Source: Paraplanobispora siamensis (GTDB lineage Bacteria; Actinomycetota; Actinomycetes; Streptosporangiales; Streptosporangiaceae). Taken from it: a stretch of DNA of 64,000 nucleotides. The stretch covers positions 124,001 to 188,000 of the forward strand of contig NZ_BOOJ01000012.1 in assembly GCF_016863175.1 (NCBI RefSeq), read 5' to 3'. The position numbers and the translations under genes are program-made. Of the stretch, positions 25,002-33,587 are shown in pieces (within the stretch, counting starts at the first letter, position 1; every line of letters begins with the position of its first letter). The notes under the pieces were generated by a model that saw only the letters and a program-made list of their open reading frames with translations, ran no database searches and was not told the DNA's origin.

Positions 25002-26465
25002 ATGGCCGACATCAGCGGGCTGCCCGGCTTCTACCGGATCGCGGAGGCCGATCCCGGACGCCGGGCGGTGATCGACACAGACGGCACGACGACGACGTAC
25101 GGCGAGCTGCTCGCCAGGGTCAACCGGGTCTCGAACGGGTTGCGGGCCCGGGGCCTCGTCCAGGGGGACGTGGTCGCGGGCGTGCTGCGCAACGGGATCG
25201 ACCAAGTGATCATGCTGATGGCCACCGGACAGGTCGGGCTGTACTACGTACCGATCAACTGGCACCTGACGCAGGCCGAGATCGACTACATCCTGACCGA
25301 CTGCGACGCCGGGGTGGTGGTCACCCACGAGTCCGGAGGGGCCGAGGCCCTGGCCGAGGGGCAGCCCGACAGCGCCCCCGAGGACCGCTCGGGGGGCGGC
25401 GTCATGTGGTACACCTCGGGCACCACCGGCTTCCCCAAGGGCGTGCAGCGGCCGCTGCCGGGCGCCGAGCCGGAGGCGATCGTCCCCCTCTACACCTGGT
25501 TCCTGGGCGAGGTCTGCGACCTGCGGCCGGGCGACGAGGCGCACCTGGTGACCTCGCCGATGTACCACTCCTCCCCGTGCGCGCACACGATGTTCGCCAT
25601 GCACCTGGGGCACACGCTGGTGATCGCGGAGAGGTTCGAGCCGGTCACCGTCCTGGAACTCGTCGACCGCTACCGGGTCACCAACGCCATGATGGTGCCC
25701 ACGATGTTCCACCGGATGCTCCAGCTGCCGCCCGAGGTCCGTGACAGGTACGACGTGTCCTCGCTCAAGCAGGTGATCCACACGGGCGCGGCCTGCCCGG
25801 TGGCGGTCAAGAAGGGGATCATGGACTGGTGGGGCCCGGTCCTGTACGAGTACTACGGCTCCACCGAGTCGACGATCGCCTTCGCCGTCAAGCCCGAGGA
25901 GTGGCTGGAGCGCCCCGGCACGGTCGGCCGCCCGGTCCCGACCTTCGAGGCGAAGATCCTCGACGAGAACGGCGACGAGCTCCCACCGGGCGAGCCCGGG
26001 ATGATCTACGTCAAGTCGAGCCTGGCCGGCTTCGAGTACCGCAAGGACCCGGGCAAGACGGCCGCCAGCATGCGGGGTGAGTGGTACGCCCCCGGCGACA
26101 TCGGCTTCATGGACAAGGACGGCTATCTGTTCCTGTGCGACCGCCGTACCGACCTGATCATCTCCGGCGGGGTGAACATCTACCCCGCCGAGATCGAGGC
26201 GGCGCTGCTGGAGCACCCGGCCGTCGCCGACGTCGCCGTGATCGGCGTCCCCGACCCCGAGTGGGGCCACAACGTGGTCGCCCTCGTCCAGCCCGTCCCC
26301 GGTCCCCGCCCCTCGCCCGAGGAGCTCCTGGACCACCTCGGCCCGCGCATCGCCCGCTTCAAGCACCCCAAGGTCATCGAGTTCCGCGACGAACTGCCCC
26401 GCACCCCCACCGGCAAGCTCTCCCGCTCGAAGGTCCGGGAGGACTACCTGGCCACGCGGGGATAA
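25002..26465 (+). CDS. Acyl-CoA synthetase, FadD17-like
   Basis: 487 aa AMP-forming ligase, slightly short because of a compact loop after residue 110. Core motifs: P-loop WYTSGTTGFPKGVQRP, A5 YEYYGSTEST, A7/A8 WYAPGDIGFMDKDGYLFLCD then RRTDLIISGGVNIYP, and A10 PRTPTGKLSRSKV with the catalytic lysine. AGGAG lies just upstream of ATG 25002. It would activate the carboxylate that the two dehydrogenases then desaturate. Substrate size is not readable. Confidence 0.9.
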   Translation: MADISGLPGFYRIAEADPGRRAVIDTDGTTTTYGELLARVNRVSNGLRARGLVQGDVVAGVLRNGIDQVIMLMATGQVGLYYVPINWHLTQAEIDYILTDCDAGVVVTHESGGAEALAEGQPDSAPEDRSGGGVMWYTSGTTGFPKGVQRPLPGAEPEAIVPLYTWFLGEVCDLRPGDEAHLVTSPMYHSSPCAHTMFAMHLGHTLVIAERFEPVTVLELVDRYRVTNAMMVPTMFHRMLQLPPEVRDRYDVSSLKQVIHTGAACPVAVKKGIMDWWGPVLYEYYGSTESTIAFAVKPEEWLERPGTVGRPVPTFEAKILDENGDELPPGEPGMIYVKSSLAGFEYRKDPGKTAASMRGEWYAPGDIGFMDKDGYLFLCDRRTDLIISGGVNIYPAEIEAALLEHPAVADVAVIGVPDPEWGHNVVALVQPVPGPRPSPEELLDHLGPRIARFKHPKVIEFRDELPRTPTGKLSRSKVREDYLATRG

Positions 26466-26479
26466 CCGCCCCCCCACGC

Positions 26480-26522
26480 GCCGGGGCCGCCGGGAATCCC
26501 CCCGCGCCCCGGCGGCCCCGGC
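26480..26522 (+). terminator. Terminator of the acyl-CoA operon
   Basis: Perfect 15-bp arms (GCCGGGGCCGCCGGG at 26480-26494 with its complement at 26508-26522) and a 13-base loop, starting 14 bases after the ligase stop. Confidence 0.65.
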
Positions 26523-26592
26523 TCACCCTTGCGTCTCGATGCGGAAGACGGGAGTCGCGCGAGAAGATCGGGAGGTCGAGCGGGACCGGCGG

Positions 26593-26850
26593 ATGGCCGA
26601 GCCGGGGGCGGCTGAGGCCTACGAGGCCGTGCGCATCGCCTACGAACTGGGCAGGGCCGTCCGGGCGATGCGTGAGGGACGCGGCCGGAGCCAGAACGAC
26701 CCGGCCCGGGAGTCCGGCATGACCCGGTCGGCGGTGGCCCGCTTCGAGGCCGGCGGCGCCGTTCCCACCCTGCCGGTGCCGGAGCGCCTGGCGCGCGCCC
26801 TGGACGCCGACCTCGAGGTCCGCCTGACGCCGCGAGCTCCGGCCGCCTGA
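26593..26850 (+). CDS. Lone HigA-like XRE antitoxin, possibly decaying
   Basis: 85 aa from the ATG at 26593 (MAEPGAAEAYEAVRIAYELG); the frame is open to 26539. A helix-turn-helix follows (SQNDPARESGMTRSAVARFE, then AGGAVPTLPVPERLARALD). In intact relatives I recall SQxELARxAGMT and LPVLERLA; here prolines replace the Leu before the first Ala and the Leu of the last helix, which should disturb the fold. No toxin gene (HigB/RelE type) lies on either side. It may be a solitary regulator or a remnant of a toxin-antitoxin pair. Confidence 0.6.
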   Translation: MAEPGAAEAYEAVRIAYELGRAVRAMREGRGRSQNDPARESGMTRSAVARFEAGGAVPTLPVPERLARALDADLEVRLTPRAPAA

Positions 26851-26991
26851 CAAGCACCCGGCACCCTTTGCGGGAGCGCGGCTTCTTCGTGCCGGATTCA
26901 CCGGCCGCTCCGCCTGGGCGCGCCAACCTCAATCCATGCAGCCCATCCGGCCCATGAGGGCAAGGGTGGCCGGGCGCGGCGCGGGGGTGCC

Positions 26992-27948
26992 TCAGGAGAC
27001 TCCGGCGGGTTCGGCGCGGGCGATCCTGCGGTGCTCCTGGGGGCTGATGCCGCGCACCCGTTTGAAGGCGGTGCTGAGCGCGAACGCGCTGCCGTACCCG
27101 ACCCGCGCCGCCACCGCGCCGACGGTGGCGTCCGAGCCGCGCAGCAGGTCGGCGGCGAGCGCCAGCCGCCAGTCCGTCAGGTACGCCATGGGCGGCTCGC
27201 CGACCAGCTCGGTGAAGGAACGGGCCAGGGCCGCGCGGGAGACGCCCACCTCGGCGGCCAGGCCGGCCACCGTCCAGGGGCGGTCGGGGTGGGCGTGCAG
27301 CAGCCGCAGCGCCCGGCCCACCACCGGGTCGCCGAGCGCGTGGTACCACGCCGGCGCCTCGGCCTCCGGGCGGGAGAACCACGCCCGCAGGACGGCGATG
27401 AGCAGCAGGTCGAGCAGCCGGTCCAGGACCACCTCCTGGCCCGGCTCCTCCTTGACGATCTCCTGGCCGAGCAGGGGGACCAGGGGGCTGCCCAGGGACT
27501 CGCCCGGCAGGACCAGCAGGGCGGGCAGGGCCCGCAGCAGCCTCTTGCTGATCTCGGAGTTCGGCTGGTAGGTGCCGACGAGCATCATCACCGGGCCGTC
27601 CGGGTCGTTGCCCCAGGTCCGCACGCCCAGGTCCATCATTTCCGACAGGTCCTCGCCCCCGGGGGTGGTGCAGCGCTGCCCCGGGTGGACCACGACCTGC
27701 GGCGGGGTGGCCGGGTCGTCGGCGAAGGTGTATGGGTCGGGACCGCGCGTGATCACGATGTCGCCCGGGCGCAGCCGTACCGGCTCGCCGCGGTCGGGGA
27801 TCGCCCACGCCTCGCCGCGCACCATGGCCACCAGGGAGAGCGGCGCCTCGTCTTCGATCCGTACGGACCACGGCGGGCTCAGCATCGCGCGCAGCAGGAA
27901 CGCCTCCCGGGCCCGCGGCCCGTCCAGGAGGCCGGCGAGTGTGTCCAT
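26992..27948 (-). CDS. AraC-family regulator with cupin domain
   Basis: 318 aa. N-terminal cupin-type sensor (LSLVAMVRGEAWAIPDRGEP, then VRLRPGDIVITRGP) and a C-terminal AraC double helix-turn-helix (WTVAGLAAEVGVSRAALARS and VGAVAARVGYGSAFALSTAF). Divergent from an NmrA-like NAD(P)-binding gene 83 bases away. This arrangement, a cupin-AraC activator facing a reductase it controls, is common in actinomycetes, so regulation of that gene is the simplest reading. Confidence 0.88.
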   Translation of the reverse strand: MDTLAGLLDGPRAREAFLLRAMLSPPWSVRIEDEAPLSLVAMVRGEAWAIPDRGEPVRLRPGDIVITRGPDPYTFADDPATPPQVVVHPGQRCTTPGGEDLSEMMDLGVRTWGNDPDGPVMMLVGTYQPNSEISKRLLRALPALLVLPGESLGSPLVPLLGQEIVKEEPGQEVVLDRLLDLLLIAVLRAWFSRPEAEAPAWYHALGDPVVGRALRLLHAHPDRPWTVAGLAAEVGVSRAALARSFTELVGEPPMAYLTDWRLALAADLLRGSDATVGAVAARVGYGSAFALSTAFKRVRGISPQEHRRIARAEPAGVS

Positions 27949-28030
27949 GCGGATCAGCTTAGACGCATACGCATGGAATTGAGCATCTCAACCATGTTCC
28001 GTCTCGCGCCGCGCGGATTTGATAGGGGCC

Positions 28031-28903
28031 ATGACGGAGAACACGGCAGAGAACACGGCAGAGAACACGGCAGGAAACACCACCGGGAACACGACGCTGG
28101 TCATCGGCAGCACGGGCAAGACCGGCCGGCGGGTGGCGGCCCGGCTGCGGGCGCGCGGCCTGGCCGTACGAGACGGCTCCCGCTCGGCGAACCCGCCGTT
28201 CGACTGGAACGACCGCGCCACCTGGGAGCCCGCGCTGCGGGACGTGCGGGCGGTGTATGTGACCTACTACCCGGACCTGGCCGCCCCCGGCGCCGCCGAC
28301 GCGGTCCGCGCCCTGGCCGCGCTGGCGGTGGACGGCGGGGTCCGCCGGCTGGTCCTGCTGTCCGGCCGGGGAGAACCGGAGGCGGCGGCCGCCGAGCGGG
28401 CGGTGCAGGAGTCCGGCGCGGAGTGGACGATCGTGCGCGCGAGCTGGTTCTTCCAGAACTTCGACGAAGGCCACCTGCTGGAGCCGGTGCTCGGCGGAAC
28501 GATCGCGCTGCCCGCCGGGGACGTCGCCGAGCCGTTCGTCGACGCCGAGGACATCGCCGACGTCGTGGCCGAGGCGCTCACCGGGGACGGCCACGCGGGA
28601 GAGGTCTACGAGGTGACCGGCCCCCGGCTGCTGACCTTCGCCGAGGCGGCCGCCGAGATCTCCGACGCCGCCGGCCGGGAGGTCCGCTATCTGCCGGTCT
28701 CCGCCGCCGGCTACGCGGCCACGCTCAAGGAGTACGGAGTGCCGCCGGAGGAGGCGGAGGTGCTGGCCGGCATGTTCGCCGACATCCTGGACGGCCGCAA
28801 CGCCCACCTGGCCGACGGCGTCCGGCGCGCCCTGGGCCGGGAGCCCCGTGACTTCGCCGACTATGTGAAAGCTGTCGCGGCCACCGGCGTGTGGAAGGGC
28901 TGA
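28031..28903 (+). CDS. NmrA-like NAD(P)-binding oxidoreductase
   Basis: 290 aa. After a repeat-derived N-terminal tail (TENTAENTAENTAGNTTGNT) comes a Rossmann fold with VIGSTGKTGRRVAARL, then LVLLSGRGEPEAA and WTIVRASWFFQNF, as in atypical SDRs of the NmrA/azoreductase-like group. No catalytic Tyr/Lys pair is obvious, so it may be a redox sensor or a quinone-type reductase. ATG 28031 is chosen; a TTG four codons upstream is possible. Likely under control of the divergent AraC regulator. Confidence 0.85.
   Translation: MTENTAENTAENTAGNTTGNTTLVIGSTGKTGRRVAARLRARGLAVRDGSRSANPPFDWNDRATWEPALRDVRAVYVTYYPDLAAPGAADAVRALAALAVDGGVRRLVLLSGRGEPEAAAAERAVQESGAEWTIVRASWFFQNFDEGHLLEPVLGGTIALPAGDVAEPFVDAEDIADVVAEALTGDGHAGEVYEVTGPRLLTFAEAAAEISDAAGREVRYLPVSAAGYAATLKEYGVPPEEAEVLAGMFADILDGRNAHLADGVRRALGREPRDFADYVKAVAATGVWKG
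28037..28072. repeat. 12-bp tandem repeat in the N-terminal codons
   Basis: Three exact units GAGAACACGGCA starting two codons after the start codon, then two or three degenerate units; encodes the ENTA repeats. Confidence 0.9.
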
Positions 28904-28947
28904 GCCGGGCTCCCGGAATTCCCGGGCCTCGGGGCTCCCGGACTTTC

Positions 28948-29011
28948 GGAACTCCCGGGTCTTGGAACTCCCGGGTCTTGGAACTCCCGGGTCTTGGAAC
29001 TCCCGGGCTTC
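28948..29011. repeat. 16-bp tandem repeat, four units
   Basis: GGAACTCCCGGGTCTT repeated four times (the last ends GCTTC). The preceding 28913-28947 is a degenerate continuation. Together with the array at 29120 this fills most of the 273-base gap between the NmrA-like gene and the dipeptidase gene; I see no gene or clear terminator there. Confidence 0.9.
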
Positions 29012-29119
29012 ACTCGCGGGCTTCCGGGGCCTGTGGGCTCTCCGGTTTCACCGGCCAGGGGCTCCGCCCGCGCTCGCGCCGGCCTGCCCGCCCGCGCCTG
29101 ACCGCGCGTCCGTCCGTGT

Positions 29120-29181
29120 CACGGTCAGGACGGGCGCACGGTCAGGCGTGGGCGCACGGTCAGGACGGGCGCACGGTCAGG
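29120..29181. repeat. 17/18-bp tandem repeat spanning the dipeptidase stop codon
   Basis: Four copies of the core CACGGTCAGG at 29120, 29137, 29155 and 29172 (periods 17, 18, 17). The TGA stop of the M19 dipeptidase (29177-29179, - strand) is part of the last core; the other three copies lie downstream of the gene. Confidence 0.88.
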
Positions 29182-30217
29182 CGGGGCGGCCCAGCTCGGC
29201 GCGGAACAGGCGCAGGACGTTGTCACCGAGGATCTTGACGATCTCCTCCTCCGCGAAGCCGTGCTTGTCCAGCGCCTCGGTGACCAGGGGCAGGCCGCCC
29301 GGCCCGGACAGGCCGGGGACGGACGCCATCACGTCGAGGCCGCTGGGGCCGGTCTCGCAGCAGGGCGGGGTGACGTCGTGCAGGACCTCGCGGATGAAGT
29401 CGGGGCCCAGGCCGACGTGGTCGATCCCGGCGACGCCCGCGACGTGCGCGATGTGGTCAACCAGGCGGTCCACCGTGTAACCGGCCGGGTCGTCGGACAG
29501 GAAGGCCGCCAGGAAGTTGACGCAGACCACGCCGCCGGTCGCCGCGACGCCGCGGATCTGCTCGTCGGTCAGGTTGCGGTGGTGGTCGCGCAGGGCGCGG
29601 GCGGCCGAGTGGGTGGCCATGACCGGGCGGGTCGACAGCTCCAGCACGTGCTCGACACCCGTCGCGCCGAGGTGCGAGACGTCGAAGATCATGCCCAGGC
29701 GCTCCATCTCGCGGACCGCCTCCACCCCGGCCTCGGTCAGCCTGCTGCCGGTGGCGTCCTCGCCGCTGCCGTCCGCGAGAGCCGTACGGCCCCAGTGGGC
29801 GATCGAGGCGACCCGCACGCCCAGCCGGTGCAGCGTGGGCAGCAACTCCACGTTCGCGTCCAGGCCGGGCATGCTCTCCAGCGCCAGGACCAGGGCGATC
29901 AGCCCCTCCGAGAGCGCCTCGTCGACCTCGGCGCCGGTGGTGCACAGCCGTACCTCGTCGGCGTTGCCCTCGGCCAGCACGTGCGCGCATTCGATCATGC
30001 GCAGCGTCTGGCGGAGGGCTCCCTCGGGGCGGTACTGCCCCTCGACGAAGACCGGCAGCACCTGCAGGTCCACCCCGCCCTCGCGCAGCTGGGGCAGCCA
30101 GCGCTCGCGGAAGAACGGGGCCCAGCGCGCCGGCGGCCGGGCCGTGACGGCCATGAGCAGGTCGTTGTGGGTGTCGGCGACCACGGCGTCGTGGTGGAGG
30201 TCGGCTGCGGCGGACAC
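29177..30217 (-). CDS. Peptidase M19 / membrane-dipeptidase-type hydrolase
   Basis: 346 aa. Zinc-site elements of the family: VADTHNDLLM (HxD), VLALESMPG (bridging Glu), VMATHSAARAL and DHHRNLT (His), and GLGPDF (Asp). No signal peptide, so a cytoplasmic dipeptidase or beta-lactam-type amidase despite the family's name. GTG start with GGAAGG eight bases upstream. The BVMO-type gene lies upstream on the same strand with a gap of 108 bases, so co-transcription is possible. Substrate unknown. Confidence 0.88.
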   Translation of the reverse strand: MSAAADLHHDAVVADTHNDLLMAVTARPPARWAPFFRERWLPQLREGGVDLQVLPVFVEGQYRPEGALRQTLRMIECAHVLAEGNADEVRLCTTGAEVDEALSEGLIALVLALESMPGLDANVELLPTLHRLGVRVASIAHWGRTALADGSGEDATGSRLTEAGVEAVREMERLGMIFDVSHLGATGVEHVLELSTRPVMATHSAARALRDHHRNLTDEQIRGVAATGGVVCVNFLAAFLSDDPAGYTVDRLVDHIAHVAGVAGIDHVGLGPDFIREVLHDVTPPCCETGPSGLDVMASVPGLSGPGGLPLVTEALDKHGFAEEEIVKILGDNVLRLFRAELGRPA

Positions 30218-30325
30218 GTGCTGGCCCTTCCTCGCGGGTGACTGTGCCCCGGACCTTACCGGCCCCGGGGGTGCTCCGGGAGGGTCCGGGCGTCGTACGG
30301 GATCGGCGGTGAAGCCGTACGGGGG

Positions 30326-31819
30326 TCAGCGGGCGAAGCGGAACGCCGCCGGGCGCGGGGCGCGGGTCAGGCGGCGGTACAGGGGCGTGGAGCCCGGCCA
30401 GTTGTTGGTCACCCGGCCGGCGGCGTTCTTGTACCAGCTCGCGCAGCCCGCCTGCCACACCATGTGATCCATGGCCCGGTCCAGGCTCCTGCGCCAGGCG
30501 TCCATCGCCTCGGGCCGTACCTCCATCGGCCCCCGGTCCATCAGGTACGGCAGGCAGCCCATGATGTAGCGGACCTGACACTCGATCATGAAGACGATCG
30601 AGTTGTGGCCGAGGTTGGTGTTGGGCCCGTAGAGCATGAACAGGTTCGGGAAGTGCGGGACCGCGATGCCGAGATAGGCCTCCGCGCCGTCCTTCCACTC
30701 GTCGTGGAGCCGGCGCCCCTGCCTGCCGGTGATCTCGATCGGCACCAGGAACTCGGTGCTCTGGAAACCGGTCGCGTAGATGATCACGTCCGCCTCGCGC
30801 AGCCCGTCCGTGGTCTCCACGCCCTCCGGGGTGATCCGGACGATCTTCTCGGTGACGACGTCGACGTCGGGACGGGCCAGCGCGGGATAGAACCTGCTGT
30901 CGATGACGATCCGCTTGCAGCCGATCGGATAGTCCGGGGTCAGCTTGGCCCGCAGCGCGGGGTCGGGGATCTGCGCGCGCAGGTGGTCCAGGGCGCGCTT
31001 GCGCACCACGGCGGTGCTCCAGCCGCCCGCCAGCGCCGGATAGAGGGCGCCCTCGGCGTAGCGGTAGATCCACTCCCGGTAGATCCGCTGGGAGAGCGGC
31101 AGATAGTGGAAGACGGCCCGGGCCGCCCGGCCGAAGACGGCGTCCGGCTTGGGGATCACCCAGTTGGGGGTCCGCTGGAAGACGTCCAGGTGCGCGGCGG
31201 TCTCGGCCACCGGCGGGATGAGCTGGGCCGCCGAGGAGCCGGTCCCGATCACGGCCACCCGCCTGCCGGTCAGGTCCACCGAGTGGTCCCAGCGGGCGGA
31301 GTGGAAGGACGGTCCCGTGAAGGACGACATGCCCGCGATCTCGGGCAGGTGCGGCCGGTTGAGCTGGCCCACGGCCGAGACCACCACGTCGAAGAGCTCC
31401 TCGCGCTCCTCGTCCTTCCCGTGCTCCTCGTGCTCCTCGCGCTTCCCGGATTCACCGCTGCCCGCCGTACGCACCCGCCACTTGCCCAGCGTCTCGTCGA
31501 AGACGGCCGAGACGACCTCGGTGTGCAGGCGGATGTGCGAGCGCAGGCCGTACTTGTCGGCGCACATCTCCAGATAGTCGAGGATCTCCCGCTGCCCGGG
31601 ATAGCGGCGGGTCCAGCTGGAGTAGCGCTCGAAGGAGAAGGAGTACAGGTGGGAGGGGATGTCGCAGCCCGCCCCCGGATAGGTGTTGTCGCGCCATGTC
31701 CCCCCGACGTCCCCGCCCTTCTCGAAGAGCGTGTAGGAGTCGATGCCCGCCCGTTCGAGCTGGATGGCCATGCACAGCCCGCCGAATCCGGCACCGATGA
31801 TCGCGACAGTCGGACCCAT
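30326..31819 (-). CDS. Flavin-dependent Baeyer-Villiger-type monooxygenase
   Basis: 497 aa. FAD-binding GAGFGGLCMA (about residue 10), YPGAGCDIPSHLY, the BVMO fingerprint FTGPSFHSARWDH (FxGxxxHxxxW/D) around residue 170, and NADPH-binding VIGTGSSAAQ. It therefore should insert oxygen into ketones or oxidise heteroatoms using NADPH. A charged insert (GESGKREEHEEHGKDEERE) precedes the fingerprint and comes from simple-sequence DNA, probably a surface loop. The C-terminus (VTNNWPGSTPLYRRLTRAPR) is typical for the group. Confidence 0.88.
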   Translation of the reverse strand: MGPTVAIIGAGFGGLCMAIQLERAGIDSYTLFEKGGDVGGTWRDNTYPGAGCDIPSHLYSFSFERYSSWTRRYPGQREILDYLEMCADKYGLRSHIRLHTEVVSAVFDETLGKWRVRTAGSGESGKREEHEEHGKDEEREELFDVVVSAVGQLNRPHLPEIAGMSSFTGPSFHSARWDHSVDLTGRRVAVIGTGSSAAQLIPPVAETAAHLDVFQRTPNWVIPKPDAVFGRAARAVFHYLPLSQRIYREWIYRYAEGALYPALAGGWSTAVVRKRALDHLRAQIPDPALRAKLTPDYPIGCKRIVIDSRFYPALARPDVDVVTEKIVRITPEGVETTDGLREADVIIYATGFQSTEFLVPIEITGRQGRRLHDEWKDGAEAYLGIAVPHFPNLFMLYGPNTNLGHNSIVFMIECQVRYIMGCLPYLMDRGPMEVRPEAMDAWRRSLDRAMDHMVWQAGCASWYKNAAGRVTNNWPGSTPLYRRLTRAPRPAAFRFAR

Positions 31820-32004
31820 GGGAATCCTCCGGGGGAGTCAGGATTCACTTACATTAGGCGATCTGCTGGCATTGGGGAACAGTTGCGAGCCCTGCCGGGA
31901 ACGTCCGATCCGCCGTGCCGTACGGCCGTCGCGGGGTGGGAGGGATCACGCGGGCGGGGAACCGGATTCACGTGATCACGGTGGGGGGCCGGTAGTCTGC
32001 GCAC

Positions 32005-32850
32005 GTGTCCACGCTTGCCGACGTCGTCAGAGAGCTCGAATCCCACTACGACCCCCGGTGGGCGGAGTCGTGGGACGCGGTCGGGCTCGTCTGCGGCGAC
32101 CCGTCCCAGCCCGTCACGAAGATCCTGTTCGCGGTGGACCCGGTGGCCGCCGTCGCCGAGGAGGCGGTGGACTGGGGCGCCGATCTGATCGTCACCCACC
32201 ACCCGCTCTACCTGCGCGGCACCACCAGCGTCGCCGCCACCACCTTCAAGGGCCGCCTGGTCCACACCCTGATCAAGAACGACATCGGCCTCTACACCGC
32301 CCACACCAACGCCGACGTCGCCGATCCCGGCGTCTCCGACGCCCTGGCCCGCGCCGTCGGCCTGACCGGTCCGCTGGTCCCGCTCAGCCCCTCCGCCGAC
32401 GACCCCCGGCGCGGGCTCGGCCGCATCGGCTCCCCGCCCGAACCCCTGCCCCTGCGCGACTTCGTACGGCGGGCCGCCGCCGGCCTGCCCGGCACGGCCG
32501 GCGGCCTGCGCGTCGCCGGAGACCTGGACCGCGAGGTCCGGCGGATCGCGGTGAGCGGGGGAGCGGGGGACTCGCTCCTCGGTACGGCCCGCGCCGCCGG
32601 GGTGGACGTGTTCCTCACCGCGGACCTGCGCCACCACCCGGCCAGCGAGTTCATGGAGGCCGCCGCCGGCGGCGACGGGCCCGCGCTCGTCGACGCCGCC
32701 CACTGGGCCACCGAGTGGCCCTGGCTGGCCGATGCCGCGCGGCTCGTGGCGTCCGGGTTGGCGGCCGGGGGGATTAATGTTGAGACGCGCGTCTCCGAGA
32801 CGGTCACGGACGCCTGGATCACAACAGCAAAGTGCGAGGAACTCACGTGA
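32005..32850 (+). CDS. Nif3-like dinuclear metal centre protein
   Basis: 281 aa, shorter than versions with an inserted PII-like domain. Metal ligands: VTHHPLYL (His-His), YTAHTNADV (His), and C-terminal DAAHWATEW (His, Glu). The family (YbgI/Nif3/DUF34) forms toroidal hexamers; its biochemical role is unsettled, with GTP cyclohydrolase or damage-repair roles suggested. GTG start. GTGA overlap links it to the zinc-ribbon gene. The same three-gene order (Rv2230c-Rv2229c-Rv2228c) occurs in mycobacteria. Confidence 0.9.
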   Translation: MSTLADVVRELESHYDPRWAESWDAVGLVCGDPSQPVTKILFAVDPVAAVAEEAVDWGADLIVTHHPLYLRGTTSVAATTFKGRLVHTLIKNDIGLYTAHTNADVADPGVSDALARAVGLTGPLVPLSPSADDPRRGLGRIGSPPEPLPLRDFVRRAAAGLPGTAGGLRVAGDLDREVRRIAVSGGAGDSLLGTARAAGVDVFLTADLRHHPASEFMEAAAGGDGPALVDAAHWATEWPWLADAARLVASGLAAGGINVETRVSETVTDAWITTAKCEELT

Positions 32851-33587
32851 AAGCAGCCCCGGCAGCCCAGAAGCGCCTGCTCGACCTGGCCGAACTCGAC
32901 TCCGTGATCGACAGACTGGCCCATCGCCGCCGCACTCTGCCGGAACTGGCCGAGATCGACGACCTCGCGGCCCGCGTGGCCCGGCTGGCGACCCAGGTGA
33001 TCGCCGCCGAGACCGAGGCGGGCGACCTCGCCCGGGAGCAGACCAAGGCCGAGGCCGACGTCGACTCCGTGCGCACCCGCGCCGAGCGCGACCAGAAGCG
33101 CCTCGACTCCGGCCAGGTGTCCTCGCCCAAGGACCTGGCCAGCCTGCAGTCGGAGATCGCCTCCCTCCACCGCCGCCAGGGCGACCTCGAGGAGGTCGTG
33201 CTGGAGATCATGGAGCGCCGCGAGGCCGCCGACGAGCAGGTGAGCAAGCTGGTCGCCGAGCGCGACGAGCTCGCCGCCGCCCGCGCCGCCGCCGAGGACC
33301 GCAGGGACGCCCTCTTCGCCGAGATCGACAAGGAGAGCGCGGAGGTCAAGGGCAGGCGCGGTGACATCGTCGCCGACATCCCCGCCGACCTGCTGGCGCT
33401 GTACGACAAGCTCCGCGAGCAGTTCGGCGTGGGCGCCGCGATGCTCCAGGGCAGCCGCTGCCTCGGCTGCCGTACGAGCCTGTCCATCGCCGACATCAAC
33501 CGCATCAAGGCCGCCGCCCACGACGAGGTGGTCCGCTGCGAGGAGTGCCGCCGCATCCTGGTCCGCACGCCGGAGTCCGGTCTGTGA
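32847..33587 (+). CDS. Coiled-coil zinc-ribbon protein (DUF164 type)
   Basis: 246 aa. Residues 10-180 are a long charged coiled coil (heptads of Leu/Ala with Glu/Arg), followed by a zinc ribbon with CLGC and CEEC pairs (about 205-235). Homologous to Rv2229c. The fold suggests a nucleic-acid-binding or ribosome-associated adaptor; its function is not established. GTG start overlaps the Nif3 stop and its stop overlaps the next GTG (GTGA), so all three are co-translated. Confidence 0.9.
   Translation: MKAAPAAQKRLLDLAELDSVIDRLAHRRRTLPELAEIDDLAARVARLATQVIAAETEAGDLAREQTKAEADVDSVRTRAERDQKRLDSGQVSSPKDLASLQSEIASLHRRQGDLEEVVLEIMERREAADEQVSKLVAERDELAAARAAAEDRRDALFAEIDKESAEVKGRRGDIVADIPADLLALYDKLREQFGVGAAMLQGSRCLGCRTSLSIADINRIKAAAHDEVVRCEECRRILVRTPESGL

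Noticed and set aside
28948-29011. Possible CRISPR-like array
   Set aside because: Units are contiguous 16-mers without spacers and there are no cas genes.
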